Assembly (NCBI GenBank): GCA_964525555.1
Contig: CAZGHN010000002.1
Span: 291,028 to 355,027 of the forward strand
Reading direction: 5' to 3'
Length of the DNA: 64,000 nucleotides
From: JAFGHJ01 sp964525555
Lineage (GTDB): Bacteria; Hydrothermota; UBA3072
Shown: piece after piece, positions 24,285-33,573 of the stretch
Layout: each line of letters opens with the position of its first letter
Position numbering within the stretch: position 1 is the first letter of the stretch
Translations under genes and position numbers: made by a program
Notes under the pieces: generated by a model
What the model was told of the DNA's origin: nothing
The model's input: the letters and a program-made list of their open reading frames with translations, nothing else
Database searches by the model: none

Positions 24285-24425
24285 ATCCCAGGTCCTAGTA
24301 GAAAAAGTAAAAAATCGTCGTGGCTTTGTGTCTTTGTGTGAGATTGATTTGGTTTTGTTTGATGGGTTTTGTTTTGACGTGTGACTCATAACACATGACT
24401 CGCTGCGAAGCGGCGCCCCTTGACT
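24285..24425. repeat. Word repeats and hairpin upstream of lpd
   Basis: TCGTGGCTTTGTGTCTTTGTGTGAG (about 24317-24341), ACGTGTGACTCATAACACATGACTC (about 24378-24402) and a CGCT-GCGA-AGCG hairpin (24401-24412) that abuts the -35 box TTGACT of lpd. Confidence 0.55.
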
Positions 24426-24446
24426 TTTATGCCCAAAGACTGTAAT
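24420..24446 (+). promoter_or_regulatory. Promoter of the lpd-to-wzc gene run (leaderless)
   Basis: TTGACT (24420-24425), 15-bp spacer, TGTAAT (24441-24446). The expected RNA start near 24453 lies about 4 bases before ATG 24457. Confidence 0.6.
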
Positions 24447-24456
24447 TTCCTTGATA

Positions 24457-25773
24457 ATGCGAATAGGAATCATTGGAGGAGGTCCTGCCGGGTATAGTGC
24501 AGCCATCAGATTATCTGAGAGAGGTAACAAGGTTCAGGTATTTGAAAAGGGAGAAGTAGGTGGTGTATGTCTTAATGTTGGATGTATACCAACTAAATCT
24601 CTTATTTATTCGGCGAGTCTTTATGATATTGTTAAATCATATAAGAGAGAAGTGAGCTGGGAAGAAATTCAAAAAAAGAAAGATCTGGCTGTAAAAAGAG
24701 TTCTGACGGGCCTTAAAGGACTTCTTAAGGAAAATAAAATAGAAATTATTAATAAAGAAGCAGTACTAAAAGGAAACGGCTCTATAAAATCGGATGAAAA
24801 GGAATATCAGTTCGATAAAGTAATTGTTGCCAGTGGTTCGAAATCAGTAAAATCTCCATTCCCAGCACCGGATGATGTCTGGGATAGTAAGGATGCAATT
24901 GCATCGGAAAAATTACCCGAATCTATAGTAATAATAGGCGCCGGATTTATAGGACTTGAATTTGGTTACATTTTTTCTTGTCTGGGCAGTAAGGTTTGGG
25001 TAATCGAGAAAGAAGATGAAGCTTTACCCGGAGAGGATCGTGAATCTGCTGCTATTTTGCGTAAAAGCCTGATGCGTAAAGGTATAAAGTTTTATTTTTC
25101 TTCGGAAGTTATCGAGATTGAAAAAGAAAATAACAAATACCTTGTAATTTTTAAAAAGGATGATAAAGAACAAGAAATTGCTACGGAAAAGGTTCTTATA
25201 GCCATTGGCAGGATTCCGAATGTGGACAATCTTCCAGTGGAGATTTTAGAAATGAATAAAGTTGTTAAAGTTAACGATTACCTCGAAACGAGAATAAAGA
25301 ATGTGTATGCTATTGGTGACTGCAGGGGAGAATATCTTCTTGCTCATTCTGCTTACAAAGATGCCGAAATTGTAACTAAAAATATTTTAGGAGAGAAAAG
25401 AAAAAAGGATGAATTTATAATTCCGAGAGTTGTTTATACCGAGCCCGAATACGCTTCTGTCGGCTACTCCGAAGAAAAAGCGAAAGCGGAGAATATAGAT
25501 TATAAGGTTTCAAGAGTTAACATCGCTTCTAATGGTAGGGCATTGGCAACCGGGAAAACCAGTGGCTATATTAAGTTAATTTATGAAAAAAAGGGCAGGA
25601 TTGTGGGAGGTATTATTGTCGGAGGAAACGCTTCGGAACTTATACCTCTTTTGAGTTTATCTATGGATAGAAATATAGATGTAGAGGAACTTTCCGAGAG
25701 CGTATTTCCACATCCTACCTTTTCTGAAAGCATAAGAGAAGTTTCTTATAATGCTGCAAGAGAAGGATTATAA
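24457..25773 (+). CDS. lpdA: Dihydrolipoyl dehydrogenase
   Basis: A 438-residue FAD flavoprotein. Landmarks: GGGPAG near the N-terminus for FAD, the redox pair in GGVCLNVGCIPTKS, the NAD-binding GAGFIGLE, the second FAD site YAIGDC, and the dimer-interface His-Glu in HPTFSESIRE. All are as expected for E3 of 2-oxoacid dehydrogenases or the glycine cleavage system, oxidising dihydrolipoamide with NAD+. No E1 or E2 gene is nearby. ATG 24457 is preferred to TTG 24451 because the Rossmann strand RIGIIGGG begins there. First gene of a co-directional run reaching 33573. Confidence 0.93.
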   Translation: MRIGIIGGGPAGYSAAIRLSERGNKVQVFEKGEVGGVCLNVGCIPTKSLIYSASLYDIVKSYKREVSWEEIQKKKDLAVKRVLTGLKGLLKENKIEIINKEAVLKGNGSIKSDEKEYQFDKVIVASGSKSVKSPFPAPDDVWDSKDAIASEKLPESIVIIGAGFIGLEFGYIFSCLGSKVWVIEKEDEALPGEDRESAAILRKSLMRKGIKFYFSSEVIEIEKENNKYLVIFKKDDKEQEIATEKVLIAIGRIPNVDNLPVEILEMNKVVKVNDYLETRIKNVYAIGDCRGEYLLAHSAYKDAEIVTKNILGEKRKKDEFIIPRVVYTEPEYASVGYSEEKAKAENIDYKVSRVNIASNGRALATGKTSGYIKLIYEKKGRIVGGIIVGGNASELIPLLSLSMDRNIDVEELSESVFPHPTFSESIREVSYNAAREGL

Positions 25774-25782
25774 TCTGTTTAT

Positions 25783-27249
25783 ATGGAAGTAACAAAACAA
25801 ATAATACTGAATATAAGAAGAGATGATGTAAGAGTTGCAGTTCGTGAGGGTGGGGAGCTTGTCGAGTTTTATATAGAACGGGGAGACTCTTCTTCTCCTA
25901 CAGGGACAATAATAAAAGGTAAAATAATAGCAATTAAAAAGGAATTGAACGCTGTATTCGTTGATATAGGATATGACACTGCGGGATTTCTGCCTTTAAA
26001 TGATTTATATCTTTCTTTACCTAACAAAAAAGGAGATGAAGAAGATTTAGAACTTATTGTTCAGGTCAAAAAAGAGCCTTACGGAACAAAAGGGGCACGG
26101 CTTACGACTTTTATAGCAATACCGGGAAGATATCTTGTTCTTATGCCGTTTAAAGAAGCATATGGTATATCAAGGAAAATAAGAAACGAAAAAGATAGGA
26201 AGAAATTAAAAGAAATAGCGAGAGAATTACACCCGGATGGTATGGGTATTATTGTCAGGACTGCTGCTTCTGGTGAGGATATGCGAGTTATAAAGGCAGA
26301 TCTTCAGGAAGTACAGAAAACCTGGGAAGAAATCGAAAAGAAAAGTAAATCGACTAAAGCTCCAGCGGTTCTTTGGGAAGATGCAGATTTACCTATAAGA
26401 ATAACAAGAGATCTGCTCGATAATTCGGTTTCTGAATTCATTGTAGACTCAGAAGAAGCTTACAAAAAGATAAGAAATTACTTAAATAGAAAAAAATCTT
26501 CTCTCGCAAAGAAAGTTAAATTATATAGAAATCACACTCCTATATTCAATCATTTTTGGATTGAGCAGGAATTGCGTTCAATTTTCAGAAGGAAGATTTA
26601 TCTGAAGTGCGGAGGGCACATTGTAATAGATGAAACTGAGGCTCTGACTGTTTTTGATGTTAATACTGGTTCTTACAGGGGCAAGAAAACGACAGAAGAA
26701 ATGATATTTGCAACGAACTGTGAGGGTGCTGTAGAAATTGCAAGACAATTGAAATTAAGGGATATTGGCGGTATTATTATAATTGATTTTATCGACATGA
26801 GGAAAAAAGAGAATCAGGAAGAGCTTTTGAAGTTGTTCAAACAACAGTTAAAGAGAAGTAAAGCAAGATATAAAATCGTTCCTAAGCTTTCTCCGAACGG
26901 ACTTCTCGAAATGACCAGAGAGAGAGCCCGTAAAAATATAGCCAAGAGATTTGTTGAACCGTGTCCGTATTGCAGAGGAAAAGGGTACGTTATAAGTGCT
27001 CCTTATCTTTTATCCAGGTTTACTACCTGGCTTGAAAAGAAAGGTAGAAGTTTAGTAAATGCAAAGGTTCGTATTATTGCCAATCCTAGGGTTGCGATTT
27101 ATTTCGAGACCGAAGGAAAAAATACGCTTGAGTATTCTTGTGGTAAAAATAAAATGCATATAGAAATTGTTCATGAGGAAGATAAGCCCATAGAATTGGT
27201 TGAAGTAATTTCATATAAGAAAAACGAAATAGTAAAAGAAGAAATATGA
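25783..27249 (+). CDS. rng: Ribonuclease G/E family protein
   Basis: A 488-residue protein, the length of RNase G (no long RNase E tail). Landmarks: an S1 RNA-binding domain from about 35 to 125 (IIKGKIIAIKKELNAVFVDIGYD), an RNase H-like/5'-sensor region, the catalytic aspartates in LTVFDVNTGSYRG and IIIDFIDMR, and the zinc-link CPYCRGKGY. It cleaves single-stranded AU-rich RNA and processes the 16S rRNA 5' end in E. coli. Nine bases separate it from lpd, and its stop overlaps the TPR lipoprotein start (ATGA). Confidence 0.93.
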   Translation: MEVTKQIILNIRRDDVRVAVREGGELVEFYIERGDSSSPTGTIIKGKIIAIKKELNAVFVDIGYDTAGFLPLNDLYLSLPNKKGDEEDLELIVQVKKEPYGTKGARLTTFIAIPGRYLVLMPFKEAYGISRKIRNEKDRKKLKEIARELHPDGMGIIVRTAASGEDMRVIKADLQEVQKTWEEIEKKSKSTKAPAVLWEDADLPIRITRDLLDNSVSEFIVDSEEAYKKIRNYLNRKKSSLAKKVKLYRNHTPIFNHFWIEQELRSIFRRKIYLKCGGHIVIDETEALTVFDVNTGSYRGKKTTEEMIFATNCEGAVEIARQLKLRDIGGIIIIDFIDMRKKENQEELLKLFKQQLKRSKARYKIVPKLSPNGLLEMTRERARKNIAKRFVEPCPYCRGKGYVISAPYLLSRFTTWLEKKGRSLVNAKVRIIANPRVAIYFETEGKNTLEYSCGKNKMHIEIVHEEDKPIELVEVISYKKNEIVKEEI

Positions 27250-28574
27250 AAAAAATAGTGTTAATCTTTCTATGTTTTTCGGGGTGTGTCTATTATAATA
27301 CATTTTATAACACAAGAAAATATTATGATGAGGCAGTAAGAGAAAACAACAACAGAAAATTTCAAAAGAGTTTAGAAAAATCCAAGAAAATATTGGAAAG
27401 ATATCCCGGTTCAAAATATATAGATGATGCAATGTTTATAATGGGTGCAAGTCTTTACTATTTAAAAGAAATCGATGAATCAAAAATAAGTTTTAAAAAA
27501 CTAATCGAAGTTTTTCCTAACACTCCTTTTGTATATGAGAGCTATTTTTTTCTTGGGCGGATTGCTCTTGAAAGAGGGGACCTGACGGAAGCAAATTTGT
27601 TACTTGAAAAGGCATCTGAATCCAATGATTCGAAATTAAGAATAGAGATATTCAAGACCAAATTGGAACTGGAACTTGAAACCGATAATCCTCAGAGGAC
27701 AATTGAAGAAGGAGAGAACTTTATAAAAAAATACGGTACCCATTCAGGGGAGGTTTATTATATACTTGGTAATGCAAACAGGACTTTAGAAGATAAGGAA
27801 AAAGCATTAGAAATGTATAAACAAGCTCTAAAAGAGAGCAAAGACGCCCCTACTGTTAGACTTTTATATAATTTCGCAGAATTGTACTGGGAAATGGATA
27901 GTATTCCACAGGCTTTGTCTGTAATCGAAAAAGGAAAATCAAATGATTCTCTTTCTCTTTTGAAGGGAAGGATATTGATGGATGAAGGGAATTTCGAAGA
28001 GGCTTTGACGGCTTTAAAAACCCTTGAGCTAAAAAAAGATAGTCTTGCGACCATTGGTAAATATTATATTGGAATGATAAAGGAATATCAAGGTGATAGT
28101 ACTTCTGCCCTATTCTTTTATGAAAAAGCGCTAGAAGGTAAGGATTATGGAGAAATAACTTTAAAGGCACAGGCTAAAAAAGCCATATTTGAGAATTACT
28201 CGTTGCTTAAAACTCTTGCTGATGATAAGAAAAAAGAGAAAAAAGACGAAAATCTATTTAAATCTAATTTTGAAAGGAAAGATTCTTCTTATATATTTTT
28301 TAGAATAGGAGAGCTGTATTATTGGGAATTAGAGGAAGCCCCAGAAGGTATTAAATGGTACGAGAAAGTATATAGTGATTTTCCTAAAAGTCCTTATGCG
28401 CCTAAAGCACTCTATACTCTTTTAAATATATCTATAAATGAAGATTCTAATTATTCTTTAAAAAAAACAGAGCTATTTTCAATTTTGAATGAGAAATATC
28501 CTAAGTCGGAATTTGCGAAAAAAGCTAAGAAAAACTATGACTCCTATCTTCAAGATACTATCGGTACAAGATAA
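27246..28574 (+). CDS. TPR-repeat lipoprotein
   Basis: A 442-residue protein with lipobox CFSGC (Cys14). It is followed by a YYNTFYNTRKYYDEAV segment and about nine tetratricopeptide-like repeats, with BamD-like spacing (ERYPGSKYIDDAMFIMGASLYYLKEIDESKISFKKLIEVFPNTPF style). It probably resides at the outer membrane and may scaffold an assembly machine such as the Bam complex. A role as general scaffold cannot be excluded. It overlaps rng by 4 bases and pyrK by 38 bases. Confidence 0.82.
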   Translation: MKKIVLIFLCFSGCVYYNTFYNTRKYYDEAVRENNNRKFQKSLEKSKKILERYPGSKYIDDAMFIMGASLYYLKEIDESKISFKKLIEVFPNTPFVYESYFFLGRIALERGDLTEANLLLEKASESNDSKLRIEIFKTKLELELETDNPQRTIEEGENFIKKYGTHSGEVYYILGNANRTLEDKEKALEMYKQALKESKDAPTVRLLYNFAELYWEMDSIPQALSVIEKGKSNDSLSLLKGRILMDEGNFEEALTALKTLELKKDSLATIGKYYIGMIKEYQGDSTSALFFYEKALEGKDYGEITLKAQAKKAIFENYSLLKTLADDKKKEKKDENLFKSNFERKDSSYIFFRIGELYYWELEEAPEGIKWYEKVYSDFPKSPYAPKALYTLLNISINEDSNYSLKKTELFSILNEKYPKSEFAKKAKKNYDSYLQDTIGTR

Positions 28575-29274
28575 TAAAAAACTGGGTTCCTACCGGAAAG
28601 TTACATTTAAAGATAGACAAATGTGTAAACTTGCCGGGTGTGGGAATTTTATAATGATTGGATTTTCATCTATTGAACCTTATCTTCCTCGACCTTTTTC
28701 TTTTTTGGATGTAGATAGAGAGTTTTTTTCGGTGTTGGTTAAAGTTAAGGGAGAGGGAACGGAACGTCTGTCAAAGGTTAGAGAAGGAGTTAATCTTAGG
28801 ATTCTCGGTCCGCTGGGTAAAAATTTCTGTCCTCCTAAACAGGGAGTTCTTATTGCAGGAGGAATCGGTATCGCTCCCGTATACTATCAATCAAAACAAA
28901 TGAACGGTGGAATATTGTTCTACGGGGTTAAAGATAAAAACGATTTGGTACTTACGAATGATTTCAAGAAAAGAGGTTTCAAGGTAAGGGTTATTACGGA
29001 AGAAGATGGTGGTCTTGTGACTGATCTTGTGAAGAAACATTCCGATGAACTCAATGAAAAAAAGATATTTATTTGTGGTCCGAATGAAATGATATTTAGT
29101 GTGAAAAACATTTTGAGTAGAAAACAAATAGATAACGCTTATGTTTATATGGAAGAAAGAATGGGATGCGGACTTGGAGGCTGTAAATCTTGCGCTGTTA
29201 ATACTACTGAAGGTTATAAACTTTTATGTACAGAAGGTCCTATATTTCCATTGAGAGAGGTGAGGTTTGGCTGA
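28537..29274 (+). CDS. pyrK: Dihydroorotate dehydrogenase electron transfer subunit
   Basis: A 245-residue protein of the PyrK/ferredoxin-reductase-like family. ATG 28537 is chosen since the FAD domain starts at PIFKILSV. FAD binding is shown by LPRPFSFLD, NAD(H) binding by LIAGGIGIAPV, and the C-terminal [2Fe-2S] cluster by C-G-x2-G-C-x2-C...C (GCGLGGCKSCAVN...LLCTEGP). It passes electrons from the PyrD flavin to NAD+ in class 1B enzymes. It sits immediately before pyrD and overlaps it by 8 bases, which fixes its role. Confidence 0.93.
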   Translation: MTPIFKILSVQDNKKLGSYRKVTFKDRQMCKLAGCGNFIMIGFSSIEPYLPRPFSFLDVDREFFSVLVKVKGEGTERLSKVREGVNLRILGPLGKNFCPPKQGVLIAGGIGIAPVYYQSKQMNGGILFYGVKDKNDLVLTNDFKKRGFKVRVITEEDGGLVTDLVKKHSDELNEKKIFICGPNEMIFSVKNILSRKQIDNAYVYMEERMGCGLGGCKSCAVNTTEGYKLLCTEGPIFPLREVRFG

Positions 29275-30154
29275 TCTTTCAGTGAAATTGGAGTCCCTTA
29301 CTTTAAAAAATCCTATACTTCTTGCTTCAGGAGTATGGGATATTCCTTATTCAAAATTGATTGATTTTGGTAAATTGGGAGGAGTTATAAGTAAAGGGGT
29401 ATCTCTTAATCCGAAGGAAGGAAATCCTCCTCCGAGGATTACGGAAACTCCCTGTGGTGTTATTAATTCTATCGGACTTGAGAACAAAGGACTTAAACAT
29501 TTTAAAGAAGAGAGCCTGTCGGAATTAAAAGCATTAGGTACCAAAATTTTCGTTAATATTTTCGGAGAATCGGCAGAAGATTTTAAAAAAGTCGCATCCG
29601 AAATCAGGGATGTAGCCGGGCTCGAGGTCAATATAAGCTGTCCTAATGTAGGGGTGGGAGGAGAAAGTTTTGGTAGAGATCCAAAAATGGTTTTTTCTAT
29701 TACCGAAGCGGTTTGCAAACAAACAGAATTACCTGTTATTGTAAAACTTACCCCATCTGCGATAAACATTGAAGAAACTGCTCAGGCTGCCAAAGAAGGC
29801 GGAGCAATTGCCGTTACAGTATCTAACACTTTTCCGGGATTAGTTATAGATATAGAGAAAAGGAAACCGTTATTTAAAAGAATAACGGGAGGATTAAGCG
29901 GACCTGCCATAAAACCTCTTGCTTTATATAATGTATATAAAATAAAAGAAGCAATTGATATACCTATTATTGGTTCAGGTGGTATTTCTACCTACAAAGA
30001 TGTTATTGAGTACCTTATAGCGGGGGCAACTGCTGTGCAGCTGGGCAGTATTATTTTTAATAACCCCCTTGCACCAATTGAAATCTTGGATAATTTACAG
30101 TGTTGGTTCGAAGACAATAGTTATAAAAATTTGAAAGATATGATCAAAAAATGA
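29267..30154 (+). CDS. pyrD: Dihydroorotate dehydrogenase, class 1B
   Basis: A 295-residue TIM-barrel flavoenzyme with a TTG start (29267). Signatures: the LKNPILLASGVWD start, NSIGLEN, INVSCPN-like VNISCPN, IVKLTPS and the FMN-phosphate site IIGSGGIST. The catalytic base is Cys in VNISCP, as in class 1 enzymes. Pairing with pyrK indicates NAD+ as electron acceptor. Fourth step of UMP synthesis. Confidence 0.94.
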   Translation: MADLSVKLESLTLKNPILLASGVWDIPYSKLIDFGKLGGVISKGVSLNPKEGNPPPRITETPCGVINSIGLENKGLKHFKEESLSELKALGTKIFVNIFGESAEDFKKVASEIRDVAGLEVNISCPNVGVGGESFGRDPKMVFSITEAVCKQTELPVIVKLTPSAINIEETAQAAKEGGAIAVTVSNTFPGLVIDIEKRKPLFKRITGGLSGPAIKPLALYNVYKIKEAIDIPIIGSGGISTYKDVIEYLIAGATAVQLGSIIFNNPLAPIEILDNLQCWFEDNSYKNLKDMIKK

Positions 30155-30879
30155 TAAGAGAAGCCAAGGATTATTTGATAGTGCCGTTAGATGTTCCTTC
30201 AATCGAAGAAGGTCTGGTTATAGTTGAGGAACTGGGGAATCTGACAAATTTCTACAAAGTCGGACTTGAGCTTTTTACTAGGGTAGGACCTACGATAGTT
30301 GAGGTTTTGAAGAAAAGAGATAAAAAGGTTTTTCTCGATTTAAAATTGCATGATATTCCAAACACAGTTTCGGGTGCAGTGAATGCCGCAATAGATATGG
30401 ATGTGGATATTTTAACTGTTCATAGTCTTGGAGGTTTTGAAATGATGGAAGCGGCACAGAAAGCTGTTTGGAACAAAAGAAAAGACGAATTTATTATACT
30501 TGGGGTTACAATATTAACGAGTCTTGACGAAGCGTTCCTGGAAGATGTTTTAGGTATTGAAAAAACCCTAAATGATGAAGTGGTGGATTTGGCTTCAATT
30601 GCAAAAAGTGCAGGCTTGGCAGGAGTCGTAGCGGGAGCTGAGGAAGTTGCTTTGATTAAAGAAAACTGTGGTAAAGATTTTATTGTGGTTACGCCGGGAA
30701 TAAGGCCGAAAGGTGCGGAAAAAAACGATCAGAAAAGATCCAACACCCCATTTGATGCAATTATAAATGGGTCAGATTATTTGGTTGTTGGAAGGCCAAT
30801 CACTAAAGCTTCTAATATGCATAAGGCTGCAGAGGAAATAATTAAGGACATTGAAGATGGATTACGAGAAACTACTTGA
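30151..30879 (+). CDS. pyrF: Orotidine 5'-phosphate decarboxylase
   Basis: A 242-residue TIM barrel. The catalytic D-x-K-x-x-D is present as FLDLKLHDIPNTV, and substrate-phosphate residues as VTPGIRPKG and YLVVGRPIT. Converts OMP to UMP. It overlaps pyrD by ATGA, and pyrE starts within its last codons. Confidence 0.94.
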   Translation: MIREAKDYLIVPLDVPSIEEGLVIVEELGNLTNFYKVGLELFTRVGPTIVEVLKKRDKKVFLDLKLHDIPNTVSGAVNAAIDMDVDILTVHSLGGFEMMEAAQKAVWNKRKDEFIILGVTILTSLDEAFLEDVLGIEKTLNDEVVDLASIAKSAGLAGVVAGAEEVALIKENCGKDFIVVTPGIRPKGAEKNDQKRSNTPFDAIINGSDYLVVGRPITKASNMHKAAEEIIKDIEDGLRETT

Positions 30880-31405
30880 AGAAACAGGAGCACTGCTTGA
30901 GGGGCACTTTTTACTAACTTCTGGACTACACTCCGATAGATATATTGAAAAAATGCGTATATTAGAGAACCCGAAGTTATTTGAACCTTTTATTGAAGAA
31001 ATGGAAAAATTAAGTCCCGAAACTGATTGGTTTGTTGGGCCAACACTTGGCGGAGCTATAATCGCTTTTGAACTTGCAAGGATTACAGGAAAAAAAAGTG
31101 CCTTTGCCGAAAGAGCAGAGCAGGGAAGAGTCTTAAAAAGAGAATTTGGAATAAAAGGTACAGATAAAATAGTAGTAGTTGACGACATTTTAACTACAGG
31201 CAGTTCGATTAAAGACACTATTAAAGCGATTGAAAAAGGGGAAATTTTATCTGTAATTGTAATGATAAACCGTTCTGTTGAAAAAATAGAAATTGATATA
31301 CCAATAAAATCTGTTTTTAATTTTCCGGTTAGGAATTATAAACCAGAAGAATGTTATCTTTGCGAAGAAGGGGTAGTTTTAACTAAAAGAGGTGGAAAAA
31401 AATGA
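30857..31405 (+). CDS. pyrE: Orotate phosphoribosyltransferase
   Basis: A 182-residue type I phosphoribosyltransferase. The PRPP loop IVVVDDILTTGSS is intact and the orotate-binding TSGLHSDRYIEK motif lies near the N-terminus. ATG 30857 is preferred to TTG 30851. It uses PRPP and orotate to make OMP, completing the pyrK-D-F-E block. It overlaps pyrF by 23 bases and the next gene by ATGA. Confidence 0.94.
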   Translation: MDYEKLLEETGALLEGHFLLTSGLHSDRYIEKMRILENPKLFEPFIEEMEKLSPETDWFVGPTLGGAIIAFELARITGKKSAFAERAEQGRVLKREFGIKGTDKIVVVDDILTTGSSIKDTIKAIEKGEILSVIVMINRSVEKIEIDIPIKSVFNFPVRNYKPEECYLCEEGVVLTKRGGKK

Positions 31406-33573
31406 ATAGAGAGTACGAAATTGATGTCAAGGATTATTTAAGGATAATACGAAGAAGACGGGGAATCGTTTTAGGTATTATAATTATCTGTTTTATTCTT
31501 TCAGTACTTTACTTTTTTTACGCTCCTCCCAATTATACATCTAATTCGAAGATTCTTGTCAAAAGAGTTGAATCTCTCTTTGGTATGAATTATTACAAGT
31601 CTCCCACAGAAGAAGAGATCACAAACCATATTTTTTTGATTAAAAGCCACCCTGTTCTGGAAAAAACAGCCAATAGTTTTACAAATAGCGAGCTTGAACA
31701 AATGGGAATCAGCGATAAAAGATCGGCGTATACTCATATTAAGAATGATATTGAAAACGGAAGGATTGAGGTTAGCGCTAAAGGAGAATCCCGAATTATA
31801 CAAATAAGCGTTACGGAAGCCAATCCATTTTTAAGTCAGTTGTTTGCCAATAGACTTGCAGAAACTTACAGGGAGTTTGATATTGAAATAAAAAAAGAGG
31901 ATGCTTCTTCGACCTATGATTTTATTGCCGACCAGACGGAAAAAGTACAAAAGGATTTGGAAAAATCCGAAGAGAAACTGAAATTATTCAAAGAGAAATA
32001 TGGAATTCTGGGAATTTCCTCAGAAATTGAGGAATTCATTAGGCAAATGTCGGATATAGAAAAAGAATTAAAAAGTGCTTCAATTGAAGCAGAAGTTATT
32101 GATAAAAAACTTTCTGCAATAAAATCAAAGTTGAGCGAACAGGAAAAGTCTTTACTTACAGAAGCTTCCCAAACTTCTTATAATGTTCTCGTGGATCTAA
32201 AAAGACAGCTTACGACCCTGGAAAATACAAAAGCTAATCTTTTAATACAGGGATATACAAATGAAGACCAGAAAATAGGGAAAATAAATGAATCCATTCA
32301 GTCCTTAAAAGAAAAAATGAGTACTGTAGTGAAAGAGCTTCTGCAAAAAGAGGGTACACTCGATCCGTTGGTGCAAATGGAAGATTTTATGCAGCAGTCA
32401 GTCAATCTGACAATTGATTATGCTGTCGCTAAGAGTAGAATTGAAGCCCTGGATGAGGCGCTGGGATATTATAGAAGTAAGCTTAATAGAATCCCAAAGA
32501 GAGAGTTAGAGCTAGCCAGACTTGAAAGAGAAAAAGAGGCAAATTCAAAAATATATCTAATGCTTCTTGAAAAGAGAGAACAAGCTCAAATCTCGGAAGT
32601 GAGAGAAAGCGGTGGTATCTCTGTACTTGAACTTGCTCGACTTCCGGCAGGACCGAATACTGTGTCGAAAATGAAGAAGAGCGTTCTGTTTCTTATACTT
32701 GGTGTACTTATAGGAATAGGAGGGGCATTTGTCGTAGATTATGTAGATTCTGCAGTAAGAGACGAATTTGAAATTACCAGGATTTCGGGACTTCCTATTC
32801 TCGGAAGAATACCACGTATAGAGAACGACAAAAAGGAAAAAAACAATTCCGGAGAGCATCTTTTTGTTTTGACCGAACAGGAATCGAGGAGTCATATTGC
32901 GGAGGCTTTCCGAAGTCTTCGTGCAAATATCAAATTGTCGAGAACCGAGGGCATTCCTTCTACTATATTAGTTACGGGACCGGATACCGGTTCCGGAAAA
33001 TCAATGATTGCAATAAATCTGGCTCTTTCTTTTGTTTCGGCTGGTAAGAGAGTTCTTCTTGTAGATATGGATTTGAGGAGACCTGCGATTGAAAGATATC
33101 TAGGGATAAAGAAGAAGAAAGGACTTACAGAGTTATTGATAAATGAAGATATGGATATAGAACCTATTGTTGTAGAAGGATTACATGTAATTCCTTCCGG
33201 GAAATTACCTCCAAACCCTTCAGAGCTTTTAGATTCTAATAGAACAAGAGAGCTATTAAACAAATGGAAAAAACAATATGATATAGTTATTCTTGATTCT
33301 CCTCCAATAATGACCGTAAGTGATAGCAGAATACTGGCTACAGAGGTCGAGGAAACTCTACTGGTTGCTTCATATGGTGAGACTAATCGTCATATGATTG
33401 CCCAGGCTTCAGAGCTTCTCAAGCAGCTTTCAATTAGGGCGCTAGGATACATTCTAAATAAAGTCGATATACATAAAGAATACGGATATTACGGTTATTA
33501 TTACGGATATTACTATTACCATAGCCCGGAAGGAAAGAAGAGAAGGAAAAGAAAAGGTAAGTTAGTTTATTAA
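31402..33573 (+). CDS. Wzz/Wzc-type polysaccharide co-polymerase with BY-kinase domain
   Basis: A 723-residue protein. Two membrane helices (about 17-38 and 430-448) flank a long periplasmic Wzz domain with coiled-coil helices. The C-terminal cytoplasmic bacterial tyrosine kinase has Walker A GPDTGSGKS (526-534), Walker A' LLVDMDLRRP (about 552-561), Walker B IVILDSPP (about 629-636) and a Tyr cluster (about 693-707) for autophosphorylation. It controls chain length and export of capsule or exopolysaccharide. It shares its stop region (33570-33573) with the convergent ugd gene, which makes UDP-glucuronate, a likely sugar precursor. Confidence 0.92.
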   Translation: MNREYEIDVKDYLRIIRRRRGIVLGIIIICFILSVLYFFYAPPNYTSNSKILVKRVESLFGMNYYKSPTEEEITNHIFLIKSHPVLEKTANSFTNSELEQMGISDKRSAYTHIKNDIENGRIEVSAKGESRIIQISVTEANPFLSQLFANRLAETYREFDIEIKKEDASSTYDFIADQTEKVQKDLEKSEEKLKLFKEKYGILGISSEIEEFIRQMSDIEKELKSASIEAEVIDKKLSAIKSKLSEQEKSLLTEASQTSYNVLVDLKRQLTTLENTKANLLIQGYTNEDQKIGKINESIQSLKEKMSTVVKELLQKEGTLDPLVQMEDFMQQSVNLTIDYAVAKSRIEALDEALGYYRSKLNRIPKRELELARLEREKEANSKIYLMLLEKREQAQISEVRESGGISVLELARLPAGPNTVSKMKKSVLFLILGVLIGIGGAFVVDYVDSAVRDEFEITRISGLPILGRIPRIENDKKEKNNSGEHLFVLTEQESRSHIAEAFRSLRANIKLSRTEGIPSTILVTGPDTGSGKSMIAINLALSFVSAGKRVLLVDMDLRRPAIERYLGIKKKKGLTELLINEDMDIEPIVVEGLHVIPSGKLPPNPSELLDSNRTRELLNKWKKQYDIVILDSPPIMTVSDSRILATEVEETLLVASYGETNRHMIAQASELLKQLSIRALGYILNKVDIHKEYGYYGYYYGYYYYHSPEGKKRRKRKGKLVY

